A stretch of 64,000 nucleotides of DNA from Streptomyces sp. NBC_00572 (GCF_026341815.1 NZ_JAPENX010000001.1:6262001-6326000), one strand, 5' to 3'. Counted from the first letter of the stretch, positions 23,480-33,266 are shown. Numbers and translations: made by a program. Notes: generated from the sequence alone by a model not told the origin.

Positions 23480-24550
23480 ATGCAGCCAGGCACAGCACCG
23501 ACGGTCACCCCCTTCCTTCGTACGGCCGCCGCCTACGCGTGGCGACTGCTCGTCGTCGGCGCGCTCGTGTACAGCCTGTTCGCGGTGCTCGGGCGCTTCC
23601 ACGAGATCGGCGTGGCCGTGTTCCTGGGGCTCGTGATCACCGCACTGCTCCGCCCCGTGGCCGACGTGGTCGCCCGGGGGCTGCCCCGGCCGCTCGCGGT
23701 CGCCCTCACCGTGCTGGGAAGCATCGCGCTCGTCCTCGGCGTGCTGACGCTGGTGGGCGAGGCGGTGGCGGGGGAGCGGACGACCCTCGTGCGCGAGTTC
23801 CGTACGGGGATCATCCGGATCGAGGACTGGCTGGAGCGGCCGCCGTTCCGGCTGGAGCCGGGGGCGCTGTCCGACCTCCAGGCCAGGATCGGACAGTTCC
23901 TCTCCAGCCACCGCTCGATCCTGGTCAGTACGGCTCTGAGCGGCGCCCATCATGTGGTGGCCGTGCTGACGACGCTGGCCCTCGCGCTGTTCTCCGCGGT
24001 GTTCTTCATCCACTCGGGCGACCGGCAGTGGGCCTGGTTCAAGGAACAGCTCCCCGCGTCGGTCCGTGACCGGGTGGCCGTCGGCGGGGGCGCGGCCTGG
24101 CGGACCTTCACCGGCTACACCCACGGGATCGTCCTGGTGGCGGCCGTGAACGCGGTGCTCGTCGGGATCGCCCTGTGGCTCCTCGGCGTTCCGCTGGCGG
24201 TTCCGCTGGCCCTCCTGGAGTTCCTGGCCGCGTTCGTGCCCCTGATCGGCTCGCCGATCGCCCTCGCGGTCGCCGCCGTCGTGGCGCTGGCCTCGCAGGG
24301 GCCGCTGGTGGCCGGGATCGTGGTCGGCCTGATCGTGGTGATCGGTCAGATCGAGGGCCATCTGCTGCACCCGATCGTCATGAGCTGGGCCGTACGGCTC
24401 CATCCGCTGGTCGTGGCGATCACGGTGATCGCGGGCTCGATCGCCGCCGGCATCGTGGGCGCCGTGGTGGCCGTACCGCTGGTCTCGGTGGTCTGGTCGG
24501 TCCACACGGCGCTGCGGGAGGCCCGTGCGGCGGCGGCGCCGGAGAGCTGA
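23480..24550 (+). CDS. AI-2E family transporter
   Basis: A 356-residue membrane protein with about eight hydrophobic segments in the AI-2E (YdiK/TqsA-like) arrangement: VFLGLVITALLRPVADVVARGLPRPLAVAL near the N-terminus and the conserved C-terminal block FVPLIGSPIALAVAAVVAL plus GQIEGHLLHPIVMSWAVRLHPLVVAITVIAG. Members export diverse solutes or ions; the substrate is not predictable. ATG 23480. A strong hairpin follows the gene. Confidence 0.88.
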   Translation: MQPGTAPTVTPFLRTAAAYAWRLLVVGALVYSLFAVLGRFHEIGVAVFLGLVITALLRPVADVVARGLPRPLAVALTVLGSIALVLGVLTLVGEAVAGERTTLVREFRTGIIRIEDWLERPPFRLEPGALSDLQARIGQFLSSHRSILVSTALSGAHHVVAVLTTLALALFSAVFFIHSGDRQWAWFKEQLPASVRDRVAVGGGAAWRTFTGYTHGIVLVAAVNAVLVGIALWLLGVPLAVPLALLEFLAAFVPLIGSPIALAVAAVVALASQGPLVAGIVVGLIVVIGQIEGHLLHPIVMSWAVRLHPLVVAITVIAGSIAAGIVGAVVAVPLVSVVWSVHTALREARAAAAPES

Positions 24551-24554
24551 TGCG

Positions 24555-24587
24555 GGGTGGTGAGGGGCGCGGAGCCCCTCACCACCC
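24555..24587. terminator. Hairpin terminator between convergent genes
   Basis: A 14-bp perfect stem, GGGTGGTGAGGGGC with GCCCCTCACCACCC, and a 5-nt loop, lying between the AI-2E gene and the convergent giant lectin-hydrolase gene. No T-run, as usual in this GC class. Confidence 0.7.
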
Positions 24588-24605
24588 CCCTTCGGTGCCG
24601 ACCGG

Positions 24606-27600
24606 TCAGATGTGGACCTGACTGCCGGGCACCCCCACACCGGAGGCGATCGTGCCGACGGTGGACCAACCGCCGCTGATCGCGGCGCCGTCGTTGATCC
24701 AGGCCCGGACGGATCCGTCCGCCCCGACCGTCAGGTAGTCCGTCCGGCCGTCGCCGTTGGCCTCGGCGAACAGCACCTGCGCACCCGGTGCGCCGAGGGC
24801 CGGCGCGTACCCGCCGAGGGCCGTCCAGTTGCCGGCCCCGTCCTTGTTGAGCCAGGCCTTCGCGGAGCCGTCGGCGGCGAGGGTGAGGTAGTCGGCCCGC
24901 CCGTCCGCGTTGAGGTCCACGAAGCGGACGGTGCTGCCCGCGGCGCCCGTACCGGACGCGATCTGGCCGGCGGCGGTCCAGCCGCCGTTGCCGTTGCCGC
25001 CCTGGTTGAGCCAGGCCCGCACCGAGCCGTCGGCGGCGACGGTGAGGTAGTCCGCGCGGCCGTCCGCGTCGATGTCGGCGAGCCGGACCTGGTCACCGGG
25101 GGCGCCCGTACCGGAGGCGTACGCCCCCAGGGACGTCCACCCCGCGCCGACGCCGTTGTTGAGCCAGGCACGCAGGGAGCCGTCGGCGGCGACGGTCAGG
25201 TAGTCGGCCCGGCCGTCCGCGTTGAGGTCGGCGAAGCGGACCTGGTCGCCGGGGGCGCCCATGGCCGCGATGATCTGGCCGAGCGAGGTCCAGCTCCCGG
25301 CGACGCCGTTGTTGAGCCAGGCGCGTACGGAGCCGTCGGCGGCCACGACGAGGTAGTCGTCCCTGCGGTCCGCGTTGACGTCCGCGAACCGCACCTGCGC
25401 GGCGGGCACTCCGGCGCCGGTCGCGAGGGTTCCGGCGGCCGTCCAGCCGCCTCCGCCGACACCGCCGCCGTCGCCGCCCTTGTTGAGCCAGGCGCGGACG
25501 GCGCCGCCGGCGTCGACGACCAGGTAGTCGGCGCGCCGGTCGGCGTCGATGTCCGCGAACCGCACGGAGGAGCCGGGGGCGTCCGCGCCGGAGGCGATCT
25601 GCCCGGCGCTGGTCCAGCCGGCGGTGCCGGTGCCGCCCTTGTTGAGCCAGGCGCGCACGGCGCCGCCGGCGTCGACGACCAGGTAGTCCGCGTACCCGTC
25701 GGCGTTGACGTCGGCGAACCGCACCTGGTCGGACGGAACGCCGACGCCGGAGGCGATCTGCCCGGCGGCCGTCCAGCCCGTGATGCCCGTACCGCCCTTG
25801 TTGAGCCAGGCGCGCACCGCCCCGTCGGGATCGACGACCACGTAGTCCGCGTACCGGTCCCCGTTGATGTCGGCGAACCGCACCTGACCACCCGCCAGGG
25901 TCACGCCCGAGGCGATCTGCCCGGCGGCCGTCCAACCCGCGACGCCCGTACCGCCCTTGTTGAGCCAGGCGCGCACGGCCCCGTTGGGGTCGACGACGAG
26001 ATAGTCCGCGTATCCGTCGCCGCTGACGTCGGCGAACCGGACCTGGCCGCCCGCCAGCGGCACCCCGGACGCGATCTGCCCCGCGTCGGTCCAGCCGCCG
26101 CGGCCGTCACCGCCCTTGTTGAGCCACGCCCGTACGGCGCCGGCGGCGTCGACCGTCAGATAGTCGGCGCGCCCGTCGGCGTTCAGGTCGACCTGGTAGT
26201 CACCGAGACCGGCGCGCGGCGGCGCGGGCCGCACCGTCACCTGCGGGCTGATCCAGCCGCCGCGGGCCACCTGTGCGATGCCCTCGGCGAAGACGCCGGC
26301 CATCTTCACGTAGCCGCCGTCGTTGGGGTGCAGCCGGTCCCGCAGGTCGCCCACGTTCAGCGACCCCATGCTGACGAGACCGACCTTGTGGCCCTGGGCC
26401 TGCCGGGCCGCGACGATCCCGGGGATCTGCGCGTTGTACGCGTCGATCCGGGCCTGCACGGCCGGTGAGGACGAGGGGACGAGGGTGGCGACGACGATCG
26501 TGGTCTGCGGGGACGCGGCGATCATCTGGTCGACGAGGGAGGCGAGCCGCGCCGGGGCGGTGGCGACCTGGTGGTCGCGGTCCATGTCGTTCGTGCCGAT
26601 GTGCAGCAGGACGACATTGGGCTTCGCCGCCTCCAGCCACGTGTCGATGTTCGCGGCGAGGCCCTCGATGAGCCAGCCCGAATGACCTTCGTGGTCGGTG
26701 TCCGGCAGCACACCGTGCTTCTGCGAACCGACGAAGTCGAGCAGGTCCGCGCGGGGCACGAGCTGCGGCCAGAGGGCGGCGCGGTAGCTGGACCGGGTGC
26801 TGCTTCCGGCGCCTTCGGTGATGGAGTCGCCGAGCGGCATCACGGTCAGGTTCGGGACGTGCCAGTTCTCGCTCTGCACGTCGGGGGTTCCGCCGAAGCC
26901 GGGGGTGTCGCTGTGGTCCTCGTACTGGTTGAGCGTTTCGACCGCGCTCATCGGATTGCCGGCGGTGACGGCGTCGACGGCCAGGAAGTTCGGCTTCCTG
27001 CGTGCGGCCGGCGTGCAGAACCGCTGTGCCCGGTTCAGTATCTTCTCGTTGTCGTTGCCCGGGGTCACCCCGATGGCGGCGTCACGGAAGTGGTTCATGA
27101 CGAACAGACGACGGAACTTCGGCTCCTCCCTGGACAGCGGGACGTCGTCCCAGCGGGTGACGCAGGTCCAGTCGGAGTTGCCGGTGGGGGCGCCCATCGA
27201 CCAGTAGTTCTCGGCCGTCCACGTCTTCTGGTGCATGATCCCCAGGCCGGTCTTGTCGCCCGAGCTGGAGAAGAGCAGCAGCCGGTCGTTCTCCGCGACG
27301 AGTTGGGAGATCCGGGGCCAACCCTTGCTCTGGACGTCCCACGGGGTGGCGGAGGGGTTGAACACCAGACCGTCGAGCTGACCGCCGGGGCCGAGGTCGT
27401 CGCCGACCTCGGCGGTCATGTCCGCGGCCGAGGTGTAGTCCTCGAAGAAGACCGTGACGATCTCCCGTTCGTTGCCCGGGGCCTTGAGGAAGTCGGCGAT
27501 CGTGGTGAACACCTCGGACAGGGGCTGGGACGTCGGCGGGCACAGATCCGCGTTCTGGCCCGGGGGGTGGCAGAGCCTGACCCTGCCGTTGCGCTGGTAG

Positions 27601-28334
27601 GTGTCGAGCATCAGGGCCCGTACGCCCATGTTCAGCTGGGCCCCGACGGGAATCCCCTGGTTCTGGGTCGGGAACATCACACCCATGTCGCCGGGGTTGT
27701 TGAAGGCGTTGTGCGCGGTCAGGTACGTCACCTGGTCGAACGTCGGGTCGGCGGGCAGGGCCCGGCGGGTGGGCTCCGCCCGGGAGACGTACCAGAGCTG
27801 CCGCTCGCCGGTCGCCTGCGCGGTCGGGAACGTGACATCACTGCTGACCGACCGGTCCAGGGGCGTCTGCAGGAACTCCTGGTAACCGAACGGGCGGATC
27901 CGGTACCGCTCGCCCTTCACCTGTTCGAACACCCAGTCCGTGCCGGACCCGGCGCAGTCCCGGAACGCGAGACGCGCCTCGCCCTCGGCGTTGGAGTCCC
28001 GTCCCATGCAACGGTCGTCCTTGGTACGGCTCTTCACCTTGTAGGTGCCGTTGCTGTTCGGCGACGTCTGGAGGTACCACCACTGGTCCGACTCGTCCCC
28101 CTTGGGAGGCGAGGCCCGGAAGAGGAGTTCGGTCCCCGAGATCTGGTGGCCGCCGCCTCCCCGGCCGTTCTCGGTGTCGTCGCCGACGCTCTGGATCACG
28201 ACGGTGGTGTCGGTGGGAGGTCCGCCGGCGGCGGGCGCGGCGACCGCGACCGAGGGCGCCACCGAGGCCGCCACTCCGCCGGCGAGCAGCGCACCGGCCA
28301 GGGACAGGGCTGTCGCCCTGAGGAAACGTCGCAT
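24606..28334 (-). CDS. Giant secreted ricin-like/PLC-like/SGNH hydrolase with ten FG-GAP (VCBS) repeats
   Basis: A 1242-residue protein from ATG 28334 (MRRFLRATALSLAGALLAGG signal peptide). In order: a ricin-like carbohydrate-binding region (about 40-165, QWWYLQTSP..GTYKVKSR, DDRCMGRDS); a PI-PLC-X-like domain (about 190-480, QVTYLTAHNAFNN and RALMLDTYQRNGRVRLCH); an SGNH/GDSL hydrolase domain (about 515-705) with GDSITEG, HIGTNDMD and DRLHPNDGG; then ten repeats of about 52 residues (F.D.NADGRADYL.V...G.VRAWLN). The repeats carry Ca-binding-like D.N.DG.AD loops as in FG-GAP/VCBS proteins. The upstream basic, low-complexity frame is not part of it. Confidence 0.85.
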   Translation of the reverse strand: MRRFLRATALSLAGALLAGGVAASVAPSVAVAAPAAGGPPTDTTVVIQSVGDDTENGRGGGGHQISGTELLFRASPPKGDESDQWWYLQTSPNSNGTYKVKSRTKDDRCMGRDSNAEGEARLAFRDCAGSGTDWVFEQVKGERYRIRPFGYQEFLQTPLDRSVSSDVTFPTAQATGERQLWYVSRAEPTRRALPADPTFDQVTYLTAHNAFNNPGDMGVMFPTQNQGIPVGAQLNMGVRALMLDTYQRNGRVRLCHPPGQNADLCPPTSQPLSEVFTTIADFLKAPGNEREIVTVFFEDYTSAADMTAEVGDDLGPGGQLDGLVFNPSATPWDVQSKGWPRISQLVAENDRLLLFSSSGDKTGLGIMHQKTWTAENYWSMGAPTGNSDWTCVTRWDDVPLSREEPKFRRLFVMNHFRDAAIGVTPGNDNEKILNRAQRFCTPAARRKPNFLAVDAVTAGNPMSAVETLNQYEDHSDTPGFGGTPDVQSENWHVPNLTVMPLGDSITEGAGSSTRSSYRAALWPQLVPRADLLDFVGSQKHGVLPDTDHEGHSGWLIEGLAANIDTWLEAAKPNVVLLHIGTNDMDRDHQVATAPARLASLVDQMIAASPQTTIVVATLVPSSSPAVQARIDAYNAQIPGIVAARQAQGHKVGLVSMGSLNVGDLRDRLHPNDGGYVKMAGVFAEGIAQVARGGWISPQVTVRPAPPRAGLGDYQVDLNADGRADYLTVDAAGAVRAWLNKGGDGRGGWTDAGQIASGVPLAGGQVRFADVSGDGYADYLVVDPNGAVRAWLNKGGTGVAGWTAAGQIASGVTLAGGQVRFADINGDRYADYVVVDPDGAVRAWLNKGGTGITGWTAAGQIASGVGVPSDQVRFADVNADGYADYLVVDAGGAVRAWLNKGGTGTAGWTSAGQIASGADAPGSSVRFADIDADRRADYLVVDAGGAVRAWLNKGGDGGGVGGGGWTAAGTLATGAGVPAAQVRFADVNADRRDDYLVVAADGSVRAWLNNGVAGSWTSLGQIIAAMGAPGDQVRFADLNADGRADYLTVAADGSLRAWLNNGVGAGWTSLGAYASGTGAPGDQVRLADIDADGRADYLTVAADGSVRAWLNQGGNGNGGWTAAGQIASGTGAAGSTVRFVDLNADGRADYLTLAADGSAKAWLNKDGAGNWTALGGYAPALGAPGAQVLFAEANGDGRTDYLTVGADGSVRAWINDGAAISGGWSTVGTIASGVGVPGSQVHI

Positions 28335-28599
28335 GAAGGCCCTTTGCGTGGGGGTGGAGTCGGGTCCGTTGGGCACGGTCGGCCACCAGCCTCGCGATCC
28401 ACGCTGACGTTTCACTGTCGTTCCGCTAACGGCTCCCGGGAGGGAACGGAGGGGCGGGCGTCCAGCCCCCGCGGGGGCGTGGGGTTGTCCCCAGGGAGGA
28501 TGCAGGAGCTGGCTGGTTGGTTCCGTTGATCTTGGACGGCGAGGCTTGGCGGAGCCGGTGCAGCGAGGTGACCGGCCTGTCGAGCAGGGGAGTTCACCC

Positions 28600-29811
28600 A
28601 TGTCCATGCGTACGCGGAAGAGCCGGCCCACAGACGGAACGGGGCCGTCCGGACGCCGCGGGCGGGCGGGCGCCGTGGCCGCGATCGCCGCCGCGCTGGC
28701 CGTCGCCGTCTCGGTGCCCGCGACGGCCGCCTCGTCCGCCCCGGCGCACGGGCCGCGCGACGCCGTCCGTGCGGGTCTGGAGCGCGTGGTGACCGAGGAC
28801 GGCTTCCCCGCCGCACTCCTCGCCACCACCGGGCGCGACGGCCGGACCCGGAACCACACCGCCGGAGTCGGGGACCTCAGGACCGGGGCGAAAGTGCCGG
28901 TCGACGGGCAGGTGCGGGTGGGCAGCAACACCAAGACCTTCACGGCCGTGGTGGTCCTGCAGCTGGTGGGTGAGGGGAAGGTCGCGCTCGACGCCCCCGT
29001 CGAGCGCTATCTGCCGGGACTGCTGCGCGGTGACGGCATCGACGGCCGGCGCATCACCGTCCGCCAACTGCTGCAGCACACCAGCGGTCTGCCCGAGTAC
29101 ACGAGCGTCCTGATGGACCGGGTCTTCGGCGAGCAGCGGCACACCTACTACCAGCCCCGCACTCTGCTCGACGTGGCCCTGGAGCGCAGGGCCGAGTTCG
29201 CCCCCGGGGCGCGCTGGTCGTACAGCAACACCAACTACGTCGTCGCCGGGCTGCTCGTCGAGAAGGTCACCGGTCGCCCGATCGCCGAGCAGATCACGAA
29301 GCGGGTCGTCGATCGCGTCGGGCTGCGGCACACCTACTTCCCCGATGTGGGCGAGGAGGGCATCCGGGAGGCGCACCCGCGCGGTTACCACGCGAGCGGG
29401 CCCGGGGCGCCGCCGACCGACATCACCAGGATCGACCCGTCGTGGGGATGGGCGGCGGGGCAGCTGGTCTCCACCCCGGGCGACCTCAACCGCTTCTTCT
29501 CCGCCCTGATCGGCGGCGAGCTCCTGAAGCCCGCGCAGCTCGCCCAGATGCGTACCACCGTGGAGATCCCGGACGACGGCTCCGGATCCACGCCCGGCAG
29601 CCGATACGGCCTCGGGCTCATCAGTACGCCGCTCAGTTGTGGCGGTGTGATGTGGGGACACGGCGGCAACATTCCCGGCTATCACACCTACCCCGGAGTC
29701 ACCGACCGAGGGCGCGCCGCCACCATCGCCGTCACCGCTCTCCGGCCGCCCACGGCGAAGGGCTTCACCAGCGCGGACGCGGTCGTCGACACGGCGCTGT
29801 GCGCGAAGTGA
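28600..29811 (+). CDS. Secreted serine hydrolase (class C beta-lactamase / D-Ala-D-Ala carboxypeptidase fold)
   Basis: A 403-residue protein from ATG 28600 after CAGGGGAG. Long signal peptide ending SVPATAASSA. Active-site motifs: SxxK in GSNTKTFTA, YxN in WSYSNTNYVVAG and HxG in WGHGGNIPGYH, with LLQHTSGLPEY between, as in Streptomyces R61-like DD-peptidases and esterases of this fold. Likely acts outside the cell on peptidoglycan or peptide esters. It diverges from the giant hydrolase. Confidence 0.88.
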   Translation: MSMRTRKSRPTDGTGPSGRRGRAGAVAAIAAALAVAVSVPATAASSAPAHGPRDAVRAGLERVVTEDGFPAALLATTGRDGRTRNHTAGVGDLRTGAKVPVDGQVRVGSNTKTFTAVVVLQLVGEGKVALDAPVERYLPGLLRGDGIDGRRITVRQLLQHTSGLPEYTSVLMDRVFGEQRHTYYQPRTLLDVALERRAEFAPGARWSYSNTNYVVAGLLVEKVTGRPIAEQITKRVVDRVGLRHTYFPDVGEEGIREAHPRGYHASGPGAPPTDITRIDPSWGWAAGQLVSTPGDLNRFFSALIGGELLKPAQLAQMRTTVEIPDDGSGSTPGSRYGLGLISTPLSCGGVMWGHGGNIPGYHTYPGVTDRGRAATIAVTALRPPTAKGFTSADAVVDTALCAK

Positions 29812-29869
29812 CGGACCGTCAAAGGTAGTGCCCGCACCGGAGGGTGGGTCCCGGTTGTCGTGCGGGGTC

Positions 29870-29936
29870 TTGCGCAGGACTGCCGGTCTCTCTACTCTCC
29901 CGGCCAATGGTTAGGAATATTTCCTAACCATTGGCC
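29870..29936 (+). promoter_or_regulatory. Promoter plus 35-bp palindromic operator of the GH8 gene
   Basis: TTGCGC (29870-29875) and TACTCT (29893-29898) are 17 bp apart, a good -35/-10 pair. Immediately downstream lies a perfect palindrome, 29902-29936: 16-bp arms (CAATGGTTAGGAA...TTCCTAACCATTG at the core) around TAT. It would overlap the transcription start, the position of a repressor site. The TTAGGAA...TTCCTAA core resembles operators of ROK-family sugar repressors such as CsnR of chitosanase genes; that comparison is from memory. Confidence 0.68.
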
Positions 29937-29957
29937 ATGGAGGGAAAGGGAGTTGTC

Positions 29958-31604
29958 ATGCGTCGACGAAGCGTCTCGCTTCTCGGGCTCGCAGGTCTGC
30001 TGGCGTTGCCCCTGACGGTGCTGCCACAGGCACAGGCCGCCGACGGTCTGGTGTCCACCGGCAAGACGGTGACGGCCTCGTCCGTCGAGACCTCGGCCTT
30101 CGGGCCCGGTCTCGCGGTGGACGGAAACACGGGCACTCGTTGGGCGAGCCTCGAAGGGGTCGACCCGCAGTGGATCCGCATCGACCTCGGGGCCAACCAC
30201 ACGATCTCCCGCATCAAGCTCAACTGGGAGGACGCGTACGGGAAGACCTACCGGATACAGACCTCGGCCGACGGGTCGACCTGGTCGGACGTCTACTCCA
30301 CCACCGCGGGTGACGGCGCGACCGATGACCTGACGGTCTCCGGCAGCGGCCGCTACGTCCGCATGTACGGCACCGGCCGCGGCACGGCGTACGGCTACTC
30401 CCTCTGGGAGTTCGAGGTGTACGGCGCGCCCACCGGCGGCGGCGGGGGCGGCGGGACGGCCGTCCCCTTCGGCAGTCACCTCAAGCCCTACACCGCCGGC
30501 ATGCTGAAGCCCTCAGGCTCTCAGGCCACGACCGACCAGAAGGTCGTCGAGTACTACAACAAGTGGAAGTCGGCCTTCGTCCGGCAGAACTGCGGCAACG
30601 GCTGGTACCAGATCATCTCGCCCGACGCCGATCACCCGTACGTCGCCGAGGCGCAGGGGTACGGCATGGTCGTCACCGCGACCATGGCCGGTGCCGACCC
30701 CGACGCGAAGAAGATCTTCGACGGCCTCGTGAAGTGGAAGATCGACCACCCGTCCTCCGTCAACCCGAACCTGCTCGCCGCCGAACAGGACGTCGCCTGC
30801 AAGAGCGTCAACGGCGGTGACGGCGCCACCGACGGCGACATGGACGTGGCCTACGGCCTGCTCCTCGCCGACAAGCAGTGGGGCAGCACCGGCACCTACA
30901 ACTACAAGGACCTCGCGCTCAAGCACATCGCCGCGATCAAGAAGGACGAACTCAACCCCACGACCAAGCTCCTGAAGCTCGGAGACTGGAGCAGCTCCGG
31001 CGACCAGTACTACTACATCACCCGTACTTCGGACTGGATGGTCGACCACTTCCGCGCCTTCCGCACGGCCTCGGGCGACACGACCTGGGACGCCGTGCGC
31101 ACCGCGCACCAGACCCAGATCTCCCGCCTCCAGTCGACCTACGCCTCCGGCACCGGACTCCTCCCCGACTTCGTGGTCGACACCAACACCACGCCCAAGC
31201 CCGCACCCGGCCAGGTCCTGGAGGACCCCAACGACGGCGCCTTCTGGTGGAACGCCTGTCGCACCCCCTGGCGCATCGCCGACGACGCGGTGACCAGCGG
31301 TGACGCCACCTCGCTGGCGGCCGCCCGGAAGCTCAACAGCTGGATCAAGACCAAGACGGGCGGCGACCCGAACAAGATCGCCATCGGCTACAAGCTCAAC
31401 GGCACCCAGATCTCCGCGGGCAGCGAGGCCGCCTTCTTCGCCCCGTTCGCTGTGGCGGCCATGACCGACTCGGGCAGCCAGGCCTGGCTGGACGCGCTGT
31501 GGAACAAGATGCTGGCCACCCCGATCGACACCAGCAGCTACTTCTCCGCGAGCATCCAGCTCCAGGTCATGATCACGGCCTCGGGCAACCACTGGGTCCC
31601 GTAG
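29958..31604 (+). CDS. Secreted glycoside hydrolase family 8 enzyme with discoidin (F5/8C) domain
   Basis: A 548-residue protein from ATG 29958 after GGGAAAGGGAG. Signal peptide to about residue 28 (PQAQA). Residues about 30-157 are an F5/8 type C carbohydrate-binding domain (AVDGNTGTRWASLEGVDPQWIRIDLG, YGYSLWEFEVYG). A Gly8 linker leads to a GH8 domain (about 170-548) with the general-acid Glu in VAEAQGYGMVV, then DGATDGDMDVAYGLLLADKQWG and FWWNACRTPWRIADD. GH8 covers chitosanases, endoglucanases and lichenases; substrate is unresolved, though the operator hints at chitosan-type control. Confidence 0.9.
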   Translation: MRRRSVSLLGLAGLLALPLTVLPQAQAADGLVSTGKTVTASSVETSAFGPGLAVDGNTGTRWASLEGVDPQWIRIDLGANHTISRIKLNWEDAYGKTYRIQTSADGSTWSDVYSTTAGDGATDDLTVSGSGRYVRMYGTGRGTAYGYSLWEFEVYGAPTGGGGGGGTAVPFGSHLKPYTAGMLKPSGSQATTDQKVVEYYNKWKSAFVRQNCGNGWYQIISPDADHPYVAEAQGYGMVVTATMAGADPDAKKIFDGLVKWKIDHPSSVNPNLLAAEQDVACKSVNGGDGATDGDMDVAYGLLLADKQWGSTGTYNYKDLALKHIAAIKKDELNPTTKLLKLGDWSSSGDQYYYITRTSDWMVDHFRAFRTASGDTTWDAVRTAHQTQISRLQSTYASGTGLLPDFVVDTNTTPKPAPGQVLEDPNDGAFWWNACRTPWRIADDAVTSGDATSLAAARKLNSWIKTKTGGDPNKIAIGYKLNGTQISAGSEAAFFAPFAVAAMTDSGSQAWLDALWNKMLATPIDTSSYFSASIQLQVMITASGNHWVP

Positions 31605-31610
31605 GGACCG

Positions 31611-33266
31611 TCAGACAGGACCCAGCGGCACGGGCAGCGCCCTGAGGTAGCCGGACAGGGCCGCCGCGGTCCCGCCGAGCGGGAACCGGGCGGCGAGCTG
31701 CCCGTCGGGGCGTACGACGAAGCCGGTGGCGCCGTCGGGGAGATAGAGCCGAGCGAACTCCCCGGCGGCGTCGCGGTACGCCGGAACGCCGAGGGAAACG
31801 GGATCCTGTGGATCGCCGGCCGGGGGGAGTACGGCGAGGACGTCGAGGGGAAGCAGCCCACAGCAGGCCCTCGCCTCCGACGCCGCGGCGGCCAGCTCGG
31901 GGCCCTCGGCTCCGTACAGCACGACCACATGCCCCGGGCGGCGGCGCAGCACGTCGAGCAGTCGCAGCGGGTAGGCGGCGATCGGCGTGGTCAGCCCGGT
32001 GCAGTCAGGGGCCCGGTCGCCGGGCTGCGGCGCGTCGACCGGGCCGTACGGCACGTCGGCGAGCGGACCGTCGCGGTAGCCGACGAGCAGCTGGGCCTCG
32101 CGGAGGATCAGGGTCCGCCGGTCGGCCGGGTCGTTCTCGAACCCCCGGGTGGAGTGCCGCACGGTACGGCCCACGACCTCCTCGCCCACCGGCCGGCGCT
32201 CGGCGTCATAGCTGCCGAGCAGCGCAGGCCCGGCCTCGCCCCGCACCACGAGGGCGAGCTTCCAGGCCAGATTGGCGGCGTCCTGGACACCGGTGTTCAT
32301 GCCCTGGGCGCCGGTGGGCGGGTGGATGTGGGCGGCGTCGCCCGCGACGAACACCCGCCCCTCGCCGTAGCGGTCGACGATGCGGTGGCTGACGCGGAAG
32401 ACCGAGGACCAGCGGAGACCGGAGAGCCGGGTGGGGCGCGGCGCCAGCCGGTCGACGACCGCCTGCAGGTGCGAAAGCTCCGGACCGTCTCCGTCGTCGA
32501 GACCGTGGGCGACACCGTCCGACGCCGCCACCGGTGCCGCCAGTTCGGGCGGGACGTTCATGGACATCCGATAGCGGCCTGCTCCCGGCAGCGGGATGCA
32601 GACCAGCACGTCGTCGAGGGAACCGTCGTCGGCGCGGTGCTCGGAGCGGAGTGCGTACCCCTGGGGCAGGTCCCAGTCCGCATCGGTCTCGACGTCGCCG
32701 AGCATGTACGTGTCCGGGAACGCGCCGCCCTCGTACGACAGGCCGAGCGTCTTGCGGACGATGCTGTGCGCCCCGTCGCAACCGACCAGATACCGGACCC
32801 GCAGCTCTTCGGCCGCCCCCGACGCGGTGCGCAACCGTGCGGTGACCCCGTCCGGGTCCTGGGTGAACGAGACCAGCTCGGTGTCGCGTTCGATGACCGT
32901 CCCGAGCCCGGCGAGGTACTCCTCCAGGAGCCGCTCGGTCTCGTACTGCGGCAACGCGGCGAAGCCGTACGGCACCTCCGGAGGCAGCTCCAGGTCGAGG
33001 CGCGCCGCCTCCCTGCCGTTGACATAGGTCAGTTGGCCGCGCATCGGGACGGCGGCCTCCAGGACGGCACGGACCAGGCCCATCCGGTCCCATACCTCCA
33101 GGGTGCGCGGCTGGATCCCGACCGCCTTCGCGTACGGGAGCCGGGCCGGCAACCGGTCGACGAGCCGGCAGCGCACGCCGTGGCGGCGCAGCTCGGCGGC
33201 GGCGCTCAGGCCTACCGGCCCCGCGCCCACGATCAGTACGTCGGTGGTGGTGCCGGAGTGCGCCAC
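31611..33266 (-). CDS. FAD-dependent aromatic monooxygenase (PHBH/RdmE-like)
   Basis: A 551-residue flavoprotein from GTG 33266 after GGAGG. It shows the three flavin motifs: VLIVGAGPVGLSAAAELRRHG (GxGxxG), LVGCDGAHSIVRKTLGL (DG motif) and RVFVAGDAAHIHPPTGAQGMNTGVQDAANLAWKL (GD motif). The C-terminal part (about 430-551) resembles the thioredoxin-like domain of phenol- and polyketide-hydroxylases. It uses NAD(P)H and O2 to hydroxylate an aromatic substrate. Convergent with the GH8 gene, with no obvious pathway neighbours. Confidence 0.88.
   Translation of the reverse strand: MAHSGTTTDVLIVGAGPVGLSAAAELRRHGVRCRLVDRLPARLPYAKAVGIQPRTLEVWDRMGLVRAVLEAAVPMRGQLTYVNGREAARLDLELPPEVPYGFAALPQYETERLLEEYLAGLGTVIERDTELVSFTQDPDGVTARLRTASGAAEELRVRYLVGCDGAHSIVRKTLGLSYEGGAFPDTYMLGDVETDADWDLPQGYALRSEHRADDGSLDDVLVCIPLPGAGRYRMSMNVPPELAAPVAASDGVAHGLDDGDGPELSHLQAVVDRLAPRPTRLSGLRWSSVFRVSHRIVDRYGEGRVFVAGDAAHIHPPTGAQGMNTGVQDAANLAWKLALVVRGEAGPALLGSYDAERRPVGEEVVGRTVRHSTRGFENDPADRRTLILREAQLLVGYRDGPLADVPYGPVDAPQPGDRAPDCTGLTTPIAAYPLRLLDVLRRRPGHVVVLYGAEGPELAAAASEARACCGLLPLDVLAVLPPAGDPQDPVSLGVPAYRDAAGEFARLYLPDGATGFVVRPDGQLAARFPLGGTAAALSGYLRALPVPLGPV

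Noticed and set aside
24612..28529. Long rightward open frames antisense to the VCBS-repeat gene
   Set aside because: They are shadows of the repeated sequence with low-complexity translation and no family features.
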